Shown here piece after piece: positions 39,050 to 47,825 of a stretch of 54,177 bases of DNA. Source of the stretch: an uncultured Lentisphaeria bacterium (GTDB taxonomy: Bacteria > Verrucomicrobiota > Lentisphaeria > Oligosphaerales > Oligosphaeraceae); the NCBI GenBank assembly GCA_934661755.1, contig CAKUJM010000017.1:1-54177 (forward strand). The letters run 5' to 3'. A program made the position numbers and the translations under genes. The stretch's first letter is position 1, and each line of letters opens with the position of its first letter. The notes below the pieces were generated by a model. The model made no database searches. It saw nothing but the letters and a program-made list of their open reading frames with translations, and was not told the origin of the DNA.

Positions 39050-41752
39050 ATGAAAACCGAAGTACCAGTGTTGGGCAAATGCGATGTGCTGGTGGCCGGC
39101 GGCACCCTGGCGGGATGCCGGCAGGCGGAGGCGCTGCGAGCCGGCCGCAAATGCACGGTGACGCTGGCCGCGCCGCTCAATTTCCTCGGCGAAGACTGCC
39201 TGGGCACGGGCGCGCTGCATGACGCGCGGCTGGAACGGCTCTTCCCGGAGGGCGCTCCCACCCCGGCGGGGATGAAGGCGGCCCTGGAGGACCGGATGTT
39301 CGCCGCCGGCGTCAAGCTGCTCTACGAGGCGCTACCCATCAAGCCGGTGCATGACATCAATCGGCATGTCGCCGGATGGCTCTTCCTGGGGCGCGGCGGA
39401 TACTTCATCATCGCCGCGGCGGTGGTGATCGACGCCACTGCCGACGGCATCCTGGCCGCGCAGGCAAGGGGGGCGCGCAAGACCGGCGGGGTATGCACCC
39501 ACCTGCTGCGCCTGCGCCTGCTGGGCGGATGCCGCGTCCCGGACGCCCCGGCCGACCATGCGCTGGCAGGGCTGGAGCTGGTGGACACCGGGACGCCGGC
39601 GGGGACGATCCCGCTGTGCGCCTATGAGCGCCGTTTTTCGTGCCGGCTCGGCGACGACGCCGCATTGGCGCGCGAGGAGGCCCGCCTCAGATGCGACGCC
39701 TGGAGCTGCGACACCGTCGCCCAGGGCCGGCTGTGCGAACTTGAAATCCCCGGCCAGACGCCGGATCCGGAAGGCGATGACGCCGTCCTGCGCTGCGCCG
39801 GCGAGGATGACGACCTCTGCAATGCGGTGATGACCCGGCTCAATGGCGCGATCCGCCAGCTGGATCCGGTCTCCATTCCCGATCGGCGGCTGCAGCATGA
39901 CGGCGAAGTCGAGGTGGTCTGGAAGCAATGCTTCCGGAGCGAACGCCATCGCGCGCTGAAGCGACTGCCATACGAGCTCTCGTGCATCCCGGAGGGCGGC
40001 CAGTGCGACGTGATCGTGGTGGGCGGCGGCACCGCGGGGGCGGCGGCGGCGATCGCGGCGGCGCGGCAGGGCGCGCGGGTGCTGCTGATCGAGCGCCTGG
40101 CGGAGCTGGGCGGCATCATGACGGCGGGGCGCATCGGCGAATACTTCTACGGCAACCGCTGCGGTTTCTGCGCCGAAATGGCGCAGGGGATGGCGCAGCT
40201 GGGCGACGCCCCGGAGTACGACCCCGCCGGCGGACGCTCCTGCCGGGAATGGAAGTCGCACTGGCTGCTGAAGAGCGCCCTGGAAGCCGGAGTGGAGGTG
40301 CGCTTCAACCATGTCATGGCGGGGGTGGCGCTGGACGGGCGGCGGGTCGTCGGAGTGGCGGTGGCGTCCCCGCGCGGGAATTGCCAGCTCATCCGGTCGA
40401 AGGCGGTCATCGACGCCACCGGTGATGCCGCGGTGGCCGCCGCCGCCGGCGCGCTGGTCTCGCCGGTGCTGCCGGAAGAGCCGGTGGCGCAGGGCGCGGG
40501 GCTGTGTCCATTCCGGCCGGGGGATAACTGCACCAATAGCGATTTCCAGTTCATCTGCGACAGCGATCCGGTGGACGCCACCCGCGCATTTGTAATGGCG
40601 CATGACAAGTTCCGCCGCGAGTTCGACGTGGCGGCCATCGCCGGAACCCGCGAACGCCGCCATGTCATCGGCGAACTGCAGATCCAGCCGCAGGACATCG
40701 TCATGCGGCGGCGGTATCATGACGTGGTTGCGGTATGCAGCAGCAGCTTCGACACCCATGGCATGACCGTCCATCCGCTGTTCATGATGGCGCCGCCGGC
40801 GTCGGCCCATGTGCTGTTCCGCGCCCAGGTGCCGCTGAGGGCGCTGCTGCCGCAGAAGCTCGACGCCCTGCTGGTGGTCGGGTTGGGGATTTCGGCGCAT
40901 CGCGACGCCATGCCGGTGCTGCGCATGCAGCCGGATGCCATGAACATCGGCTATTCCGCCGGGCTGGCCGCGGCCATGGCCGCCGCCAGCGGCTGCGCGC
41001 TGCGCGCATTGCCGATGGCGCGGCTGCAGGAGCAGATCATCGATGCGGGAATCCTGCGGCGGGAGGAGATCCCCGATGCGGATGATGCGGAGGGCGCCGA
41101 TGACCCCGGCAGCGCCTTTGCCCGGATTGCGGCGCTGCTGCTGCGGCCGGACCAGGCACGGCGGCGCCTCCAGGCGCAATTTGAACAGCATCCGACCCTG
41201 GAATTGGCCAAGCTGCTGGCATTCCTGGGCGATTCCTCCGGCCGGGACTTCCTCCAGCACGCCATCGCCCAGGCGCATTGGGATGAGGGCTGGAACTACC
41301 GCGGGATGGGGCAGTTCGGGGCGTCGGTCTCGCCGGTGGACTCGCTGTTCTTCGCCCTGCGGGCAATCGGCGGGTCGCCGCTGGCGGCCTTCACCAAACT
41401 CAAGGAGCTGCCACCCGATGCGGCGCTGTCGCATATCCGGGCGGTGGCCATGTACTTCATACGCTGGCCATCCTCCACCGCCGCCATCGAATGGTTGCGG
41501 CTGCTCAATGCGCCCGGCATCGCCGGCCATGCGCTGGGATCGGTCGAAGCGGCGGCCGGGCACAACCGGCCGGAACTCAACGACACCTCGGTGCGCAACA
41601 GTCAGCTCAAGGAGCTGTATATTGCCGCTGCGCTGTTCTGCTGCCAGCCGCTTTCCCGTGATGCGCGCGGCGTCCTGGAAGCGTACCGCGACTCGCCGCA
41701 GGCGCTGTATGCGGAATTTGCCGCCCAGGTGCTGGCGCGGCGCCATTGGTAA
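39050..41752 (+). CDS. Large FAD-dependent oxidoreductase, duplicated dinucleotide-binding region
   Basis: A 900-residue protein. The second FAD motif is complete (VIVVGGGTAGAAAAIAAARQGARVLLIERLAELGGIMTAG, about residues 320-360) and is followed by a Cys- and Gly-containing FAD_oxidored-type domain. The first 300 residues look like a second, degenerate copy, starting VLVAGGTLAGCRQAEALRAG and containing VVIDATADGILAA. The C-terminal 200 residues are helical and HEAT-like. I chose the ATG at 39050 (MKTEVPVLGKC). Related Lentisphaerae and Verrucomicrobia proteins are often unassigned. No substrate is evident, and it stands alone between hisI and an envelope cluster. Confidence 0.8.
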   Translation: MKTEVPVLGKCDVLVAGGTLAGCRQAEALRAGRKCTVTLAAPLNFLGEDCLGTGALHDARLERLFPEGAPTPAGMKAALEDRMFAAGVKLLYEALPIKPVHDINRHVAGWLFLGRGGYFIIAAAVVIDATADGILAAQARGARKTGGVCTHLLRLRLLGGCRVPDAPADHALAGLELVDTGTPAGTIPLCAYERRFSCRLGDDAALAREEARLRCDAWSCDTVAQGRLCELEIPGQTPDPEGDDAVLRCAGEDDDLCNAVMTRLNGAIRQLDPVSIPDRRLQHDGEVEVVWKQCFRSERHRALKRLPYELSCIPEGGQCDVIVVGGGTAGAAAAIAAARQGARVLLIERLAELGGIMTAGRIGEYFYGNRCGFCAEMAQGMAQLGDAPEYDPAGGRSCREWKSHWLLKSALEAGVEVRFNHVMAGVALDGRRVVGVAVASPRGNCQLIRSKAVIDATGDAAVAAAAGALVSPVLPEEPVAQGAGLCPFRPGDNCTNSDFQFICDSDPVDATRAFVMAHDKFRREFDVAAIAGTRERRHVIGELQIQPQDIVMRRRYHDVVAVCSSSFDTHGMTVHPLFMMAPPASAHVLFRAQVPLRALLPQKLDALLVVGLGISAHRDAMPVLRMQPDAMNIGYSAGLAAAMAAASGCALRALPMARLQEQIIDAGILRREEIPDADDAEGADDPGSAFARIAALLLRPDQARRRLQAQFEQHPTLELAKLLAFLGDSSGRDFLQHAIAQAHWDEGWNYRGMGQFGASVSPVDSLFFALRAIGGSPLAAFTKLKELPPDAALSHIRAVAMYFIRWPSSTAAIEWLRLLNAPGIAGHALGSVEAAAGHNRPELNDTSVRNSQLKELYIAAALFCCQPLSRDARGVLEAYRDSPQALYAEFAAQVLARRHW

Positions 41753-41832
41753 AAGGGCTTCGCGCATGGCAATTGCCGGCCAATTGCCGCCGCGGAATAG
41801 AAAATCGCCACCCCGGGGACGTATATTGTTCA

Positions 41833-43275
41833 ATGACAGACAATGCTGACAAGGGAAAAAACACCGGCAAGGGAAAAATCACCGCGGCGTTTGCCATGGC
41901 CATGGCCTGCGCCTGGCTTTGCGGATGCCGTACCACGGCTTCGCAGCTGGCGCATTTCGAACAGTGCCTGGTGACGGGCGACTACGCCGGCGCCGCCCAG
42001 CTGGGGGGGACGCTGGCGCGGAAGGACAACCGCAACACCCTGCTTTGGCAGCTCAATGCCGCCAGCGCCTGCGCGCTCGACGGCCGGATGGACGACGCCA
42101 TCACCTACGCCGATGCCGCCGAGGCGCTGGCGATCAGCAACGACTTCGCCTCCGCAGTGGAGAAGGGCGCCAGGACCGCCGGCGCAGTGCTGGTCAATGA
42201 CATGGCGACGGACTATGAGGCCAGCGGGCCGGAGCTGGTGTACAACGGCCTGCTCAAGGCAATCCAATACCTGGCGCTGGGCAACCGCAACGCCTGCCGG
42301 ACTGAACTTAACCGGATGATGGGCTGGCAGGAGGAATACCGGTACCGGCGGGGCAAGTACATCAATGCCATGATGGGGACGATCCGCAAGGAACAGCGGC
42401 CGGATTCGCTGGGGATGAACCGGAAGGTGTCGGAGGCGATGCAGAACTGCCCGGAATTGACGGAAAACCTCCCGGAGGGCGTCTTCCGCCCGGCGCTGGA
42501 GACGCTGGCGGCCGCCGACTACCTGAATGCCTATGCGCTGCATGTGGCGGGGGTGTTCCGGCATCTGAATGGCGATGGCGGACGGGTGCAGCTTAAACGC
42601 GCCATGGAACTGGCGCCGTCCAATCCGTCGGTGGCGCGCGATTTCGCTGATTGCGATGCCGGACGGAAGCCGTCGGGACAAGTGTGGGTGTGGATCGAAA
42701 ACGGACTGTGCCCCGCACGCGCCGAATTTGTCGCGCCGGTGCTGATCCCGATCCCGATGCCATATGGCGGGATGGAGATGCTGGGCGCGACTGTCGCGAT
42801 GCCGTATCTGGTTCCGCGCGGGGCGGCCTTCGCCGCCTGCCAGGTCAATGGCGTGCCCTGCGCGCCATTGCAGGATTTCGACCGGCTGGTGCAAAGCGAT
42901 TTCGCCATCTGGATGAAGGGCGCCACCGCCCGTGAAGTGGCACGGGTCAGCACCCGGATCGCCTCCCAGGCGGCGCTGCTGATCGCCGAATACAATGCCG
43001 ATGACCCGGATGCCCGGTTGTCAATGCAGTTGGCACGGCTGGGAGTCATGGCCTACTCCATGGGAAGCTCCGCCGCGGACATCCGCAGCGCCGCCGCAAT
43101 GCCCAAAAGCGTGGAGTACTGCCGCGTCGACCGGCCGGCCAATGGCCGGATCCAAGTCGTCGCCGATGGCCAGGCAATATCGGTGACTTTGCCGGAAAAT
43201 GCCTCCAATGCGATGGTTTTTGTCCGGAAGATGTCGCCGTACGCCCCCGCCGCGGTGGCGGTGGCCGGCTTCTGA
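41833..43275 (+). CDS. COG3014-type lipoprotein
   Basis: A 480-residue lipoprotein (AWLCGCRTT, Cys at about residue 32) with a helical, tetratricopeptide-like first half. VLVNDMATDYEASGPELVYNGLLKAIQYLALGNRNACRTELNRM fits the COG3014 pattern of a long helical repeat. The second half includes WVWIENGLCPARAEFVAPVLIPIPMP. COG3014, LpoB and CsgG-like genes are found together in other bacteria, as here, but their joint role is not established. It starts right after TATATTGTTCAATG (41822-41835), so it may be translated from a leaderless mRNA. The next gene begins 55 bases later. Confidence 0.78.
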   Translation: MTDNADKGKNTGKGKITAAFAMAMACAWLCGCRTTASQLAHFEQCLVTGDYAGAAQLGGTLARKDNRNTLLWQLNAASACALDGRMDDAITYADAAEALAISNDFASAVEKGARTAGAVLVNDMATDYEASGPELVYNGLLKAIQYLALGNRNACRTELNRMMGWQEEYRYRRGKYINAMMGTIRKEQRPDSLGMNRKVSEAMQNCPELTENLPEGVFRPALETLAAADYLNAYALHVAGVFRHLNGDGGRVQLKRAMELAPSNPSVARDFADCDAGRKPSGQVWVWIENGLCPARAEFVAPVLIPIPMPYGGMEMLGATVAMPYLVPRGAAFAACQVNGVPCAPLQDFDRLVQSDFAIWMKGATAREVARVSTRIASQAALLIAEYNADDPDARLSMQLARLGVMAYSMGSSAADIRSAAAMPKSVEYCRVDRPANGRIQVVADGQAISVTLPENASNAMVFVRKMSPYAPAAVAVAGF

Positions 43276-43330
43276 CATGGCGCTCAACCATTCCTTACAC
43301 AACCCTAGAACAAGGATCGACAACGCAATC

Positions 43331-43876
43331 ATGAAATCCATCCTGACAATTTCCGTGGCCAGCGCCGCGCTGCTGTGCGGCTGCATGCACAAGACCACGA
43401 TGATCAATACCTACAACGACCAGGCGGGAGCCGTGGCCGGCTTCGACTACCGCGACATCAACAACTGCCTCGACATCGCGGTGAGCGACCTGCTGCTGTC
43501 GGCGCGGCTGGACCGCGCCGACGGCGGCCGCTATCTGGTCAATGTCATGGAGATCAAGAACGACACCGCCAGCCTCGGCCGCGACGCCGATGCGCTGTCG
43601 AATGTCCTGGGCCAGGGGCTCAAGGAGCGGCTGACCAACCAGCAGAAGATCCTGGTGTACAATCCCTCGGTGGCGCAGTACGCCACGGTGCGCGTCGATC
43701 CGCAGCTGGCACTGTATGGCACGGTGGCGGAACGCAATATCCGCATGGACAACGGCGTCATCCAGAAGGAGTACTACCTGACGCTCACCCTGGTGGAGAT
43801 CTCCACCGGCGTGGAGTTCTGGCAGAAGACGGTCTTCATCGGCAAGCGGGTGGATGCCCGCAATGCGCTGTGGTAA
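43331..43876 (+). CDS. LpoB-type penicillin-binding protein activator lipoprotein
   Basis: A 181-residue lipoprotein (ALLCGCMHK, Cys at about residue 17). The rest is similar to LpoB/PF13036: DYRDINNCLDIAVSDLLLSAR, VNVMEIKNDTASLGRDADALSNVLGQGLKERL, and EYYLTLTLVEISTGVEFWQKTVFIGKR. In gamma-proteobacteria LpoB spans the periplasm to activate PBP1b, so a role in peptidoglycan synthesis is likely by homology. No PBP gene is in the window. The gene has its neighbours 27-55 bases away and is followed by the CsgG-like gene. Confidence 0.85.
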   Translation: MKSILTISVASAALLCGCMHKTTMINTYNDQAGAVAGFDYRDINNCLDIAVSDLLLSARLDRADGGRYLVNVMEIKNDTASLGRDADALSNVLGQGLKERLTNQQKILVYNPSVAQYATVRVDPQLALYGTVAERNIRMDNGVIQKEYYLTLTLVEISTGVEFWQKTVFIGKRVDARNALW

Positions 43877-43903
43877 TCCAAAAATCCCGGGAGCAATGAC
43901 ATC

Positions 43904-44944
43904 ATGTCCAGATTCTACCATTTGATGATTGCGATGCTGTGCGGATGCCTGCTGGTGAATGCCCAGACGAGTGCAGATGACGCCCCCGCCGCCACGGCGG
44001 CGCAGTCCGGGACGGAGAAGCCGGCCCGGCGGTGGCAGATCGGCGACAACCCGGATCTGCGCCCCCGTCTGGCGGTATGCACCTTCCAGCTGCGCAATGG
44101 CCATTCCACCGTCGTCGGCGGGGTCGAGGTCGGCGGAAAGTACCTGGTGGACAAATTGGCGGAGGCGCTCAATGACGCGCTGAGCCAAAGCCGGAAATTC
44201 ACCATGCTGGACCGCGCGTACAACGCCCAGATCCAGACCGAGCTCAATCGCCTCAGCTTCGACAGCGCGGATCCCAATGACCTGGTGAAGCTGGGGAAGC
44301 TGCTTGCGACCGACTACCTGCTGGTCGGCACCGCCGAGGTGATGGAGCCGGTGCAGCCCCAGGTCAATCCCTATACCGGCGTGGCGCGCCAGCCTTCGGT
44401 GACCTTCATGGAGGTGCATTATCGGCTGCTGGTGGCCGCCACCGGACAGGTCCATGTCTCGGACACCATCGACTTGCAGACCGACGAGATCTCCGGACGC
44501 ACCGCGGACGAGTACATCTCGGCGACGCTGGTGCGGGCCGCCACCCGGATCAGCGATGAGATCCTGGAGAGCGTGATGCCGATGGAGGTGGTCGGCCTGG
44601 CCGGACAGGAAGTCATCATCGGCCAGGGCGGAAAGGGCGTCAGCGTCGGCGAGGTCCTTGAGCTGTTCGCCCCCGGCGAGGAGCTGTTTGACAGCCGTAC
44701 CGGCGAGTCGCTGGGGCGCACCGACACCGCTGTCGGGCGCATCCAGGTGGTGCGGGTGATGCCGAAGATTTCCTATTGCCGGATCCTGAATTGCACCATG
44801 CCTCCGGCCAAGGGGATGACGGTGCGGCGCCTGGCGCAGGGATATGGCATGCCGGACAATGGAATGCAATACCAGGAGGCGCCGGCCACCGGCCTGGGGA
44901 CCACCCCCGGCGGCGGCTATCTTCCGCCGTTCGGCAACCGGTAG
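43904..44944 (+). CDS. CsgG-like exported protein
   Basis: A 346-residue exported protein with a signal peptide (MLCGCLLVNAQTS region, which may be a lipobox CGC). The domain resembles CsgG/HfaB: PRLAVCTFQLRNGHSTVVGG, LNDALSQSRKFTMLDRAYNAQIQTELNRL, KLGKLLATDYLLVGTAEVMEP. CsgG-type proteins form outer membrane pores or periplasmic partners of LpoB. Residues after about 290 are Gly/Pro-rich. It follows LpoB by 27 bases and is followed by the FtsZ-like gene after six bases, strongly suggesting one transcript. Confidence 0.8.
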   Translation: MSRFYHLMIAMLCGCLLVNAQTSADDAPAATAAQSGTEKPARRWQIGDNPDLRPRLAVCTFQLRNGHSTVVGGVEVGGKYLVDKLAEALNDALSQSRKFTMLDRAYNAQIQTELNRLSFDSADPNDLVKLGKLLATDYLLVGTAEVMEPVQPQVNPYTGVARQPSVTFMEVHYRLLVAATGQVHVSDTIDLQTDEISGRTADEYISATLVRAATRISDEILESVMPMEVVGLAGQEVIIGQGGKGVSVGEVLELFAPGEELFDSRTGESLGRTDTAVGRIQVVRVMPKISYCRILNCTMPPAKGMTVRRLAQGYGMPDNGMQYQEAPATGLGTTPGGGYLPPFGNR

Positions 44945-44950
44945 CCCTGC

Positions 44951-45682
44951 ATGAAGGAACACAACATCATCCTGATGCTCGGAGTCGGCACCGCCGGAAC
45001 CCGTGCGGCATACTACATCCACCAGCGCAATGGCTGCACCCGGCCGAACTGGCGGATAATGGGGCTGGATTCGGACCGCGAGGCGCTGTCACAGCTGCCG
45101 CTGATGAACACCCGGCCGCTGCCGGCGGCGCCGGCCTTGCCGACGGGGCATAACGCCGACGAGGCGCGGCTGGCCGCCGACCGGATCCTTGACGACTGCT
45201 GCTCGGCGGATCTGATCGTGCTGCTGGCCTGCCTGGGCGGATACACCGCGTCATTCTATAGCCAGGCGATTCTGGACTATGCCCGTAAACACGGCATCCG
45301 CGCCATCGCCGTGGCGGGATTGCCGCATGACACCGACAGCGAGGAGGAAAAAAACCGTGCCGCCGCCACCCTCGGAGTGCTCCAGGCCCAGCATTTCGAC
45401 ATCCTGACCCTGGATTGCGCCGGGATGGGCGCGCTCTTCCCCAACCAGAATCGCGAGGCCGCCTATCAGCAGGCGATCATCTGGCTGTGCAATGCCGCCA
45501 CCGGATACGTGGAGCTGTTCAGCGAACCGCTTAAGCAAAGCGACACCCCGCCCGAAGAGCCGCCGGACTTCAGCGAAATGCCCCGCGGGATCTTCCTGAA
45601 CTGCCGCCACACCTTCATCGACAATGTCGACATGGACATCCCGACCTATTTGCGGCGGCAGATCAAGCTGCCGTTGGACTAG
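44951..45682 (+). CDS. Divergent FtsZ/tubulin-superfamily GTPase-domain protein
   Basis: A 243-residue cytoplasmic-type protein. Its order of features follows the FtsZ nucleotide-binding domain: MLGVGTAGTRAAYYI (T1-like loop, residues 10-23), IMGLDSDREAL (T2-like), ADLIVLLACLGGYTASF (the GGGTGTG loop altered to L-G-G-Y-T-A-S, 94-100), then GIRAIAVAGLPHDTDSEEEKNRAAATLGVL as in FtsZ after this loop. A later NVDMD (225-229) recalls the T7 loop NVDFAD. It is much shorter than FtsZ (about 350-400) and lacks a full C-terminal domain. It starts six bases after the CsgG-like gene. GTP binding and polymerisation are not demonstrable from sequence. Confidence 0.7.
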   Translation: MKEHNIILMLGVGTAGTRAAYYIHQRNGCTRPNWRIMGLDSDREALSQLPLMNTRPLPAAPALPTGHNADEARLAADRILDDCCSADLIVLLACLGGYTASFYSQAILDYARKHGIRAIAVAGLPHDTDSEEEKNRAAATLGVLQAQHFDILTLDCAGMGALFPNQNREAAYQQAIIWLCNAATGYVELFSEPLKQSDTPPEEPPDFSEMPRGIFLNCRHTFIDNVDMDIPTYLRRQIKLPLD

Positions 45683-45727
45683 GGCAAAAAAAACGGGAAG
45701 GCGCGTCTCCCCTGTACTTTTTTCAAG

Positions 45728-46141
45728 ATGCAAAAGCGTTGCTTTACATTGATGGAGGTGATGATCGCCGCCCTGATCCTCGCCTTGACGGTCGTGGGGT
45801 CGGTGGCGAGCATCGGCACCGCCCGTGCCAACCTGCTTCGCGAAGAGCGGCGCTGGAGCCGGGAGCATCTGATGAACAATGTCATGGAGTTCTGCCTGAT
45901 GGCGGGGGCGGGCAATCCGCTGCCGGCCGGGCTGCTGCCGGATGGATTCTCCGCCACCTGCGAGCTGTATAATGTCGAGGAGGGGATTCCGGAGGAGGCG
46001 CAGGAGTCGATCCGGGGATGGCGGCTGGGCGAGTTCAGGGTGCGGCTCTATGACCGCCAGGGAAACTTGATGGCCGAACAGGCGGTGCGCAAGATCATCA
46101 AGGAAACGGATGTGGACTATACCTCGCTGGGGGCAAGATGA
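45728..46141 (+). CDS. gspI: GspI-like minor pseudopilin
   Basis: A 137-residue protein with an N-terminal prepilin-type segment (CFTLMEVMIAALILALTVVGSVASI) and a short exported domain, the size and shape of the type II secretion minor pseudopilin GspI. Glu at mature position 5 is present. The residue before the cleavage Phe is Cys rather than Gly. The gene overlaps gspJ by four bases (ATGA). No other type II secretion genes are in the window, so the partners must be elsewhere. Confidence 0.8.
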   Translation: MQKRCFTLMEVMIAALILALTVVGSVASIGTARANLLREERRWSREHLMNNVMEFCLMAGAGNPLPAGLLPDGFSATCELYNVEEGIPEEAQESIRGWRLGEFRVRLYDRQGNLMAEQAVRKIIKETDVDYTSLGAR

Positions 46142-46827
46142 AGTGCGCCAGCCACAGATGTTTCACCTTCATGGAGCTGGCGATCGCAGTCACCATCACC
46201 ATGATGATCGCGCTGGCGCTTTACGCCTACTCCCATGGCGTCACCGCCGCCTGGGCGCAATTTGTCAATCGCCGCAACGACTTCAACGAGCTGCTCAACC
46301 TTGACCGGGTGGTCGACAAGATGCTGGCCAATGCCGTGCCGTTCACCTGGAACGACCGTGACAACGACAACGAGGAGTACAATTTCGTGCTGGCCGGCCA
46401 TGACCGCCTGCGCATCGCGTATATGCATGGCCTTCACGACGAGGTGGAGGGCGCGCTGCGCTTCGCCGAGCTGGAGCTGCGCGACGGGAATCTCTATATC
46501 GCCTATACGGACCGTCCATTCCGGGAATGGGCGCAGATTCCGGAGGACCAGCGCTTCGAGGCGCTGCTGGCGGAACGGATCGCGTCGATCGAATTCGTCT
46601 ATGTGGATTGGAATGATGACACAGACTCGGACTGGGGCGACCGGATGCTGTTGCTTGACGAATGGGAGACCGAGGAGTCCGAACGCATGGACATCCCGCT
46701 GGCGATCGGCCTGACCGTCACCTGGGAGGATGGACAGCGCGAGACCTGGTTCCGACGGACCATGGGCAATTCCTACCGCGAACGCTTCGGATCCTGGAAC
46801 CCGCTGGATGAGAACTACCGAAAATGA
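46138..46827 (+). CDS. gspJ: GspJ-like minor pseudopilin
   Basis: A 229-residue pseudopilin with the N-terminal segment FTFMELAIAVTITMMIALALYAYSHGV and an exported domain rich in acidic residues and with Trp (for example DTDSDWGDRMLLLDEWE). Size and position between GspI and GspK fit GspJ. The residue before Phe is again Cys. The overlaps with gspI and gspK are four bases each, indicating coupled translation. GspJ joins GspI and GspK in the tip complex. Confidence 0.8.
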   Translation: MKCASHRCFTFMELAIAVTITMMIALALYAYSHGVTAAWAQFVNRRNDFNELLNLDRVVDKMLANAVPFTWNDRDNDNEEYNFVLAGHDRLRIAYMHGLHDEVEGALRFAELELRDGNLYIAYTDRPFREWAQIPEDQRFEALLAERIASIEFVYVDWNDDTDSDWGDRMLLLDEWETEESERMDIPLAIGLTVTWEDGQRETWFRRTMGNSYRERFGSWNPLDENYRK

Positions 46828-47825
46828 ACCGGACAGATCACAGTGGCGAATCCGGAATGGCGCTGATCATGGTGCTGGGCGTGCTGTCCGTCACCATGGT
46901 GATGATTGCGCATATCATGCTGATGGTGCGGATGCTCACCGGCCAGTCCTACCAGATTGCCCGCGAGGCGTCGCTGCGCTATGATGCGGAAAGCGCCGCC
47001 GATGTGGCGATGTGGTATCATTTCACCGACCGGCGGCTCTTCTCCGACCGCGCGCTGGGCAAGTCGCTGGACAATACCAGCCGCGCCGACTACAGCCTGG
47101 AGCCGTGGATGCTCGACGGCACCCCGCATTGGTTCAATGATGCGCAGACGGTGGTCTATTTGAACAATGGCGACAGCGGAGTGCGCATCGACAGCCTCAA
47201 CGAACTCCGGAATGGCTACGATGCCGTCGATGACGCCGATTTCCTCGACGGGATCAATGACTTCATTGCCGCCTATGACGACTACATCGACACCAATGAC
47301 GAGGTCCGCATTGGCGGCTATGAGCACGACGACTATGCCCGCGACGGCTTTCCGACCCTTCCCCGCAATGGCGGCATGCAGTTCAAGGCGGAGCTGTACT
47401 GGCTTCCGGACTGGAGGAATGTCCTCACTTCGCAGCTCTGCGTGGTGCCGCCGCGCGGCGTCAGCTATAAGTTCCAGTCGAGGAAGCCGTCGCTGTTTTC
47501 CGCCAGCGCCGCCGAGATTGCGCGCTATCTTGGCTATGACGAGAGCTCTTTGGAGGTGTCGGCGATCCTGGACGCGCTTCGGCGGTGGCGCAGCGACGGC
47601 ACGGCGCTGGACGAGTCCCTGGATCTGGATCTGCTCACCCAGCTCAGAAGCCATTTTGATTTCAACGAGGGCGGCATTGCGCTGTGCCATGCGGAGTCAT
47701 ACGACGCCAATCGCGAGGTCCATGCGGTCTACCGGGTGATCCGCGAGGCCAGGATGAATATGCGCAGCGTGTTTGCCGACCGCAAGGGCGAGTGTCTGTC
47801 AATTTGGGAGCGGTTGCGGGAATGA
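46824..47825 (+). CDS. gspK: GspK-like minor pseudopilin
   Basis: A 333-residue protein starting with a short basic-acidic leader and GMALIMVLGVLSVTMVMIAHIML, where Gly precedes the cleaved Met. Like other GspK proteins it lacks the Glu at position 5. The large exported domain contains acidic stretches (DAVDDADFLDGINDFIAAYDDYIDTNDE) that may bind calcium, and helix-hairpin-like sequence (IARYLGYDESSLEVSAILDALRRWR). It would cap the pseudopilus with GspI and GspJ. It overlaps murB by four bases. Confidence 0.82.
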   Translation: MNRTDHSGESGMALIMVLGVLSVTMVMIAHIMLMVRMLTGQSYQIAREASLRYDAESAADVAMWYHFTDRRLFSDRALGKSLDNTSRADYSLEPWMLDGTPHWFNDAQTVVYLNNGDSGVRIDSLNELRNGYDAVDDADFLDGINDFIAAYDDYIDTNDEVRIGGYEHDDYARDGFPTLPRNGGMQFKAELYWLPDWRNVLTSQLCVVPPRGVSYKFQSRKPSLFSASAAEIARYLGYDESSLEVSAILDALRRWRSDGTALDESLDLDLLTQLRSHFDFNEGGIALCHAESYDANREVHAVYRVIREARMNMRSVFADRKGECLSIWERLRE

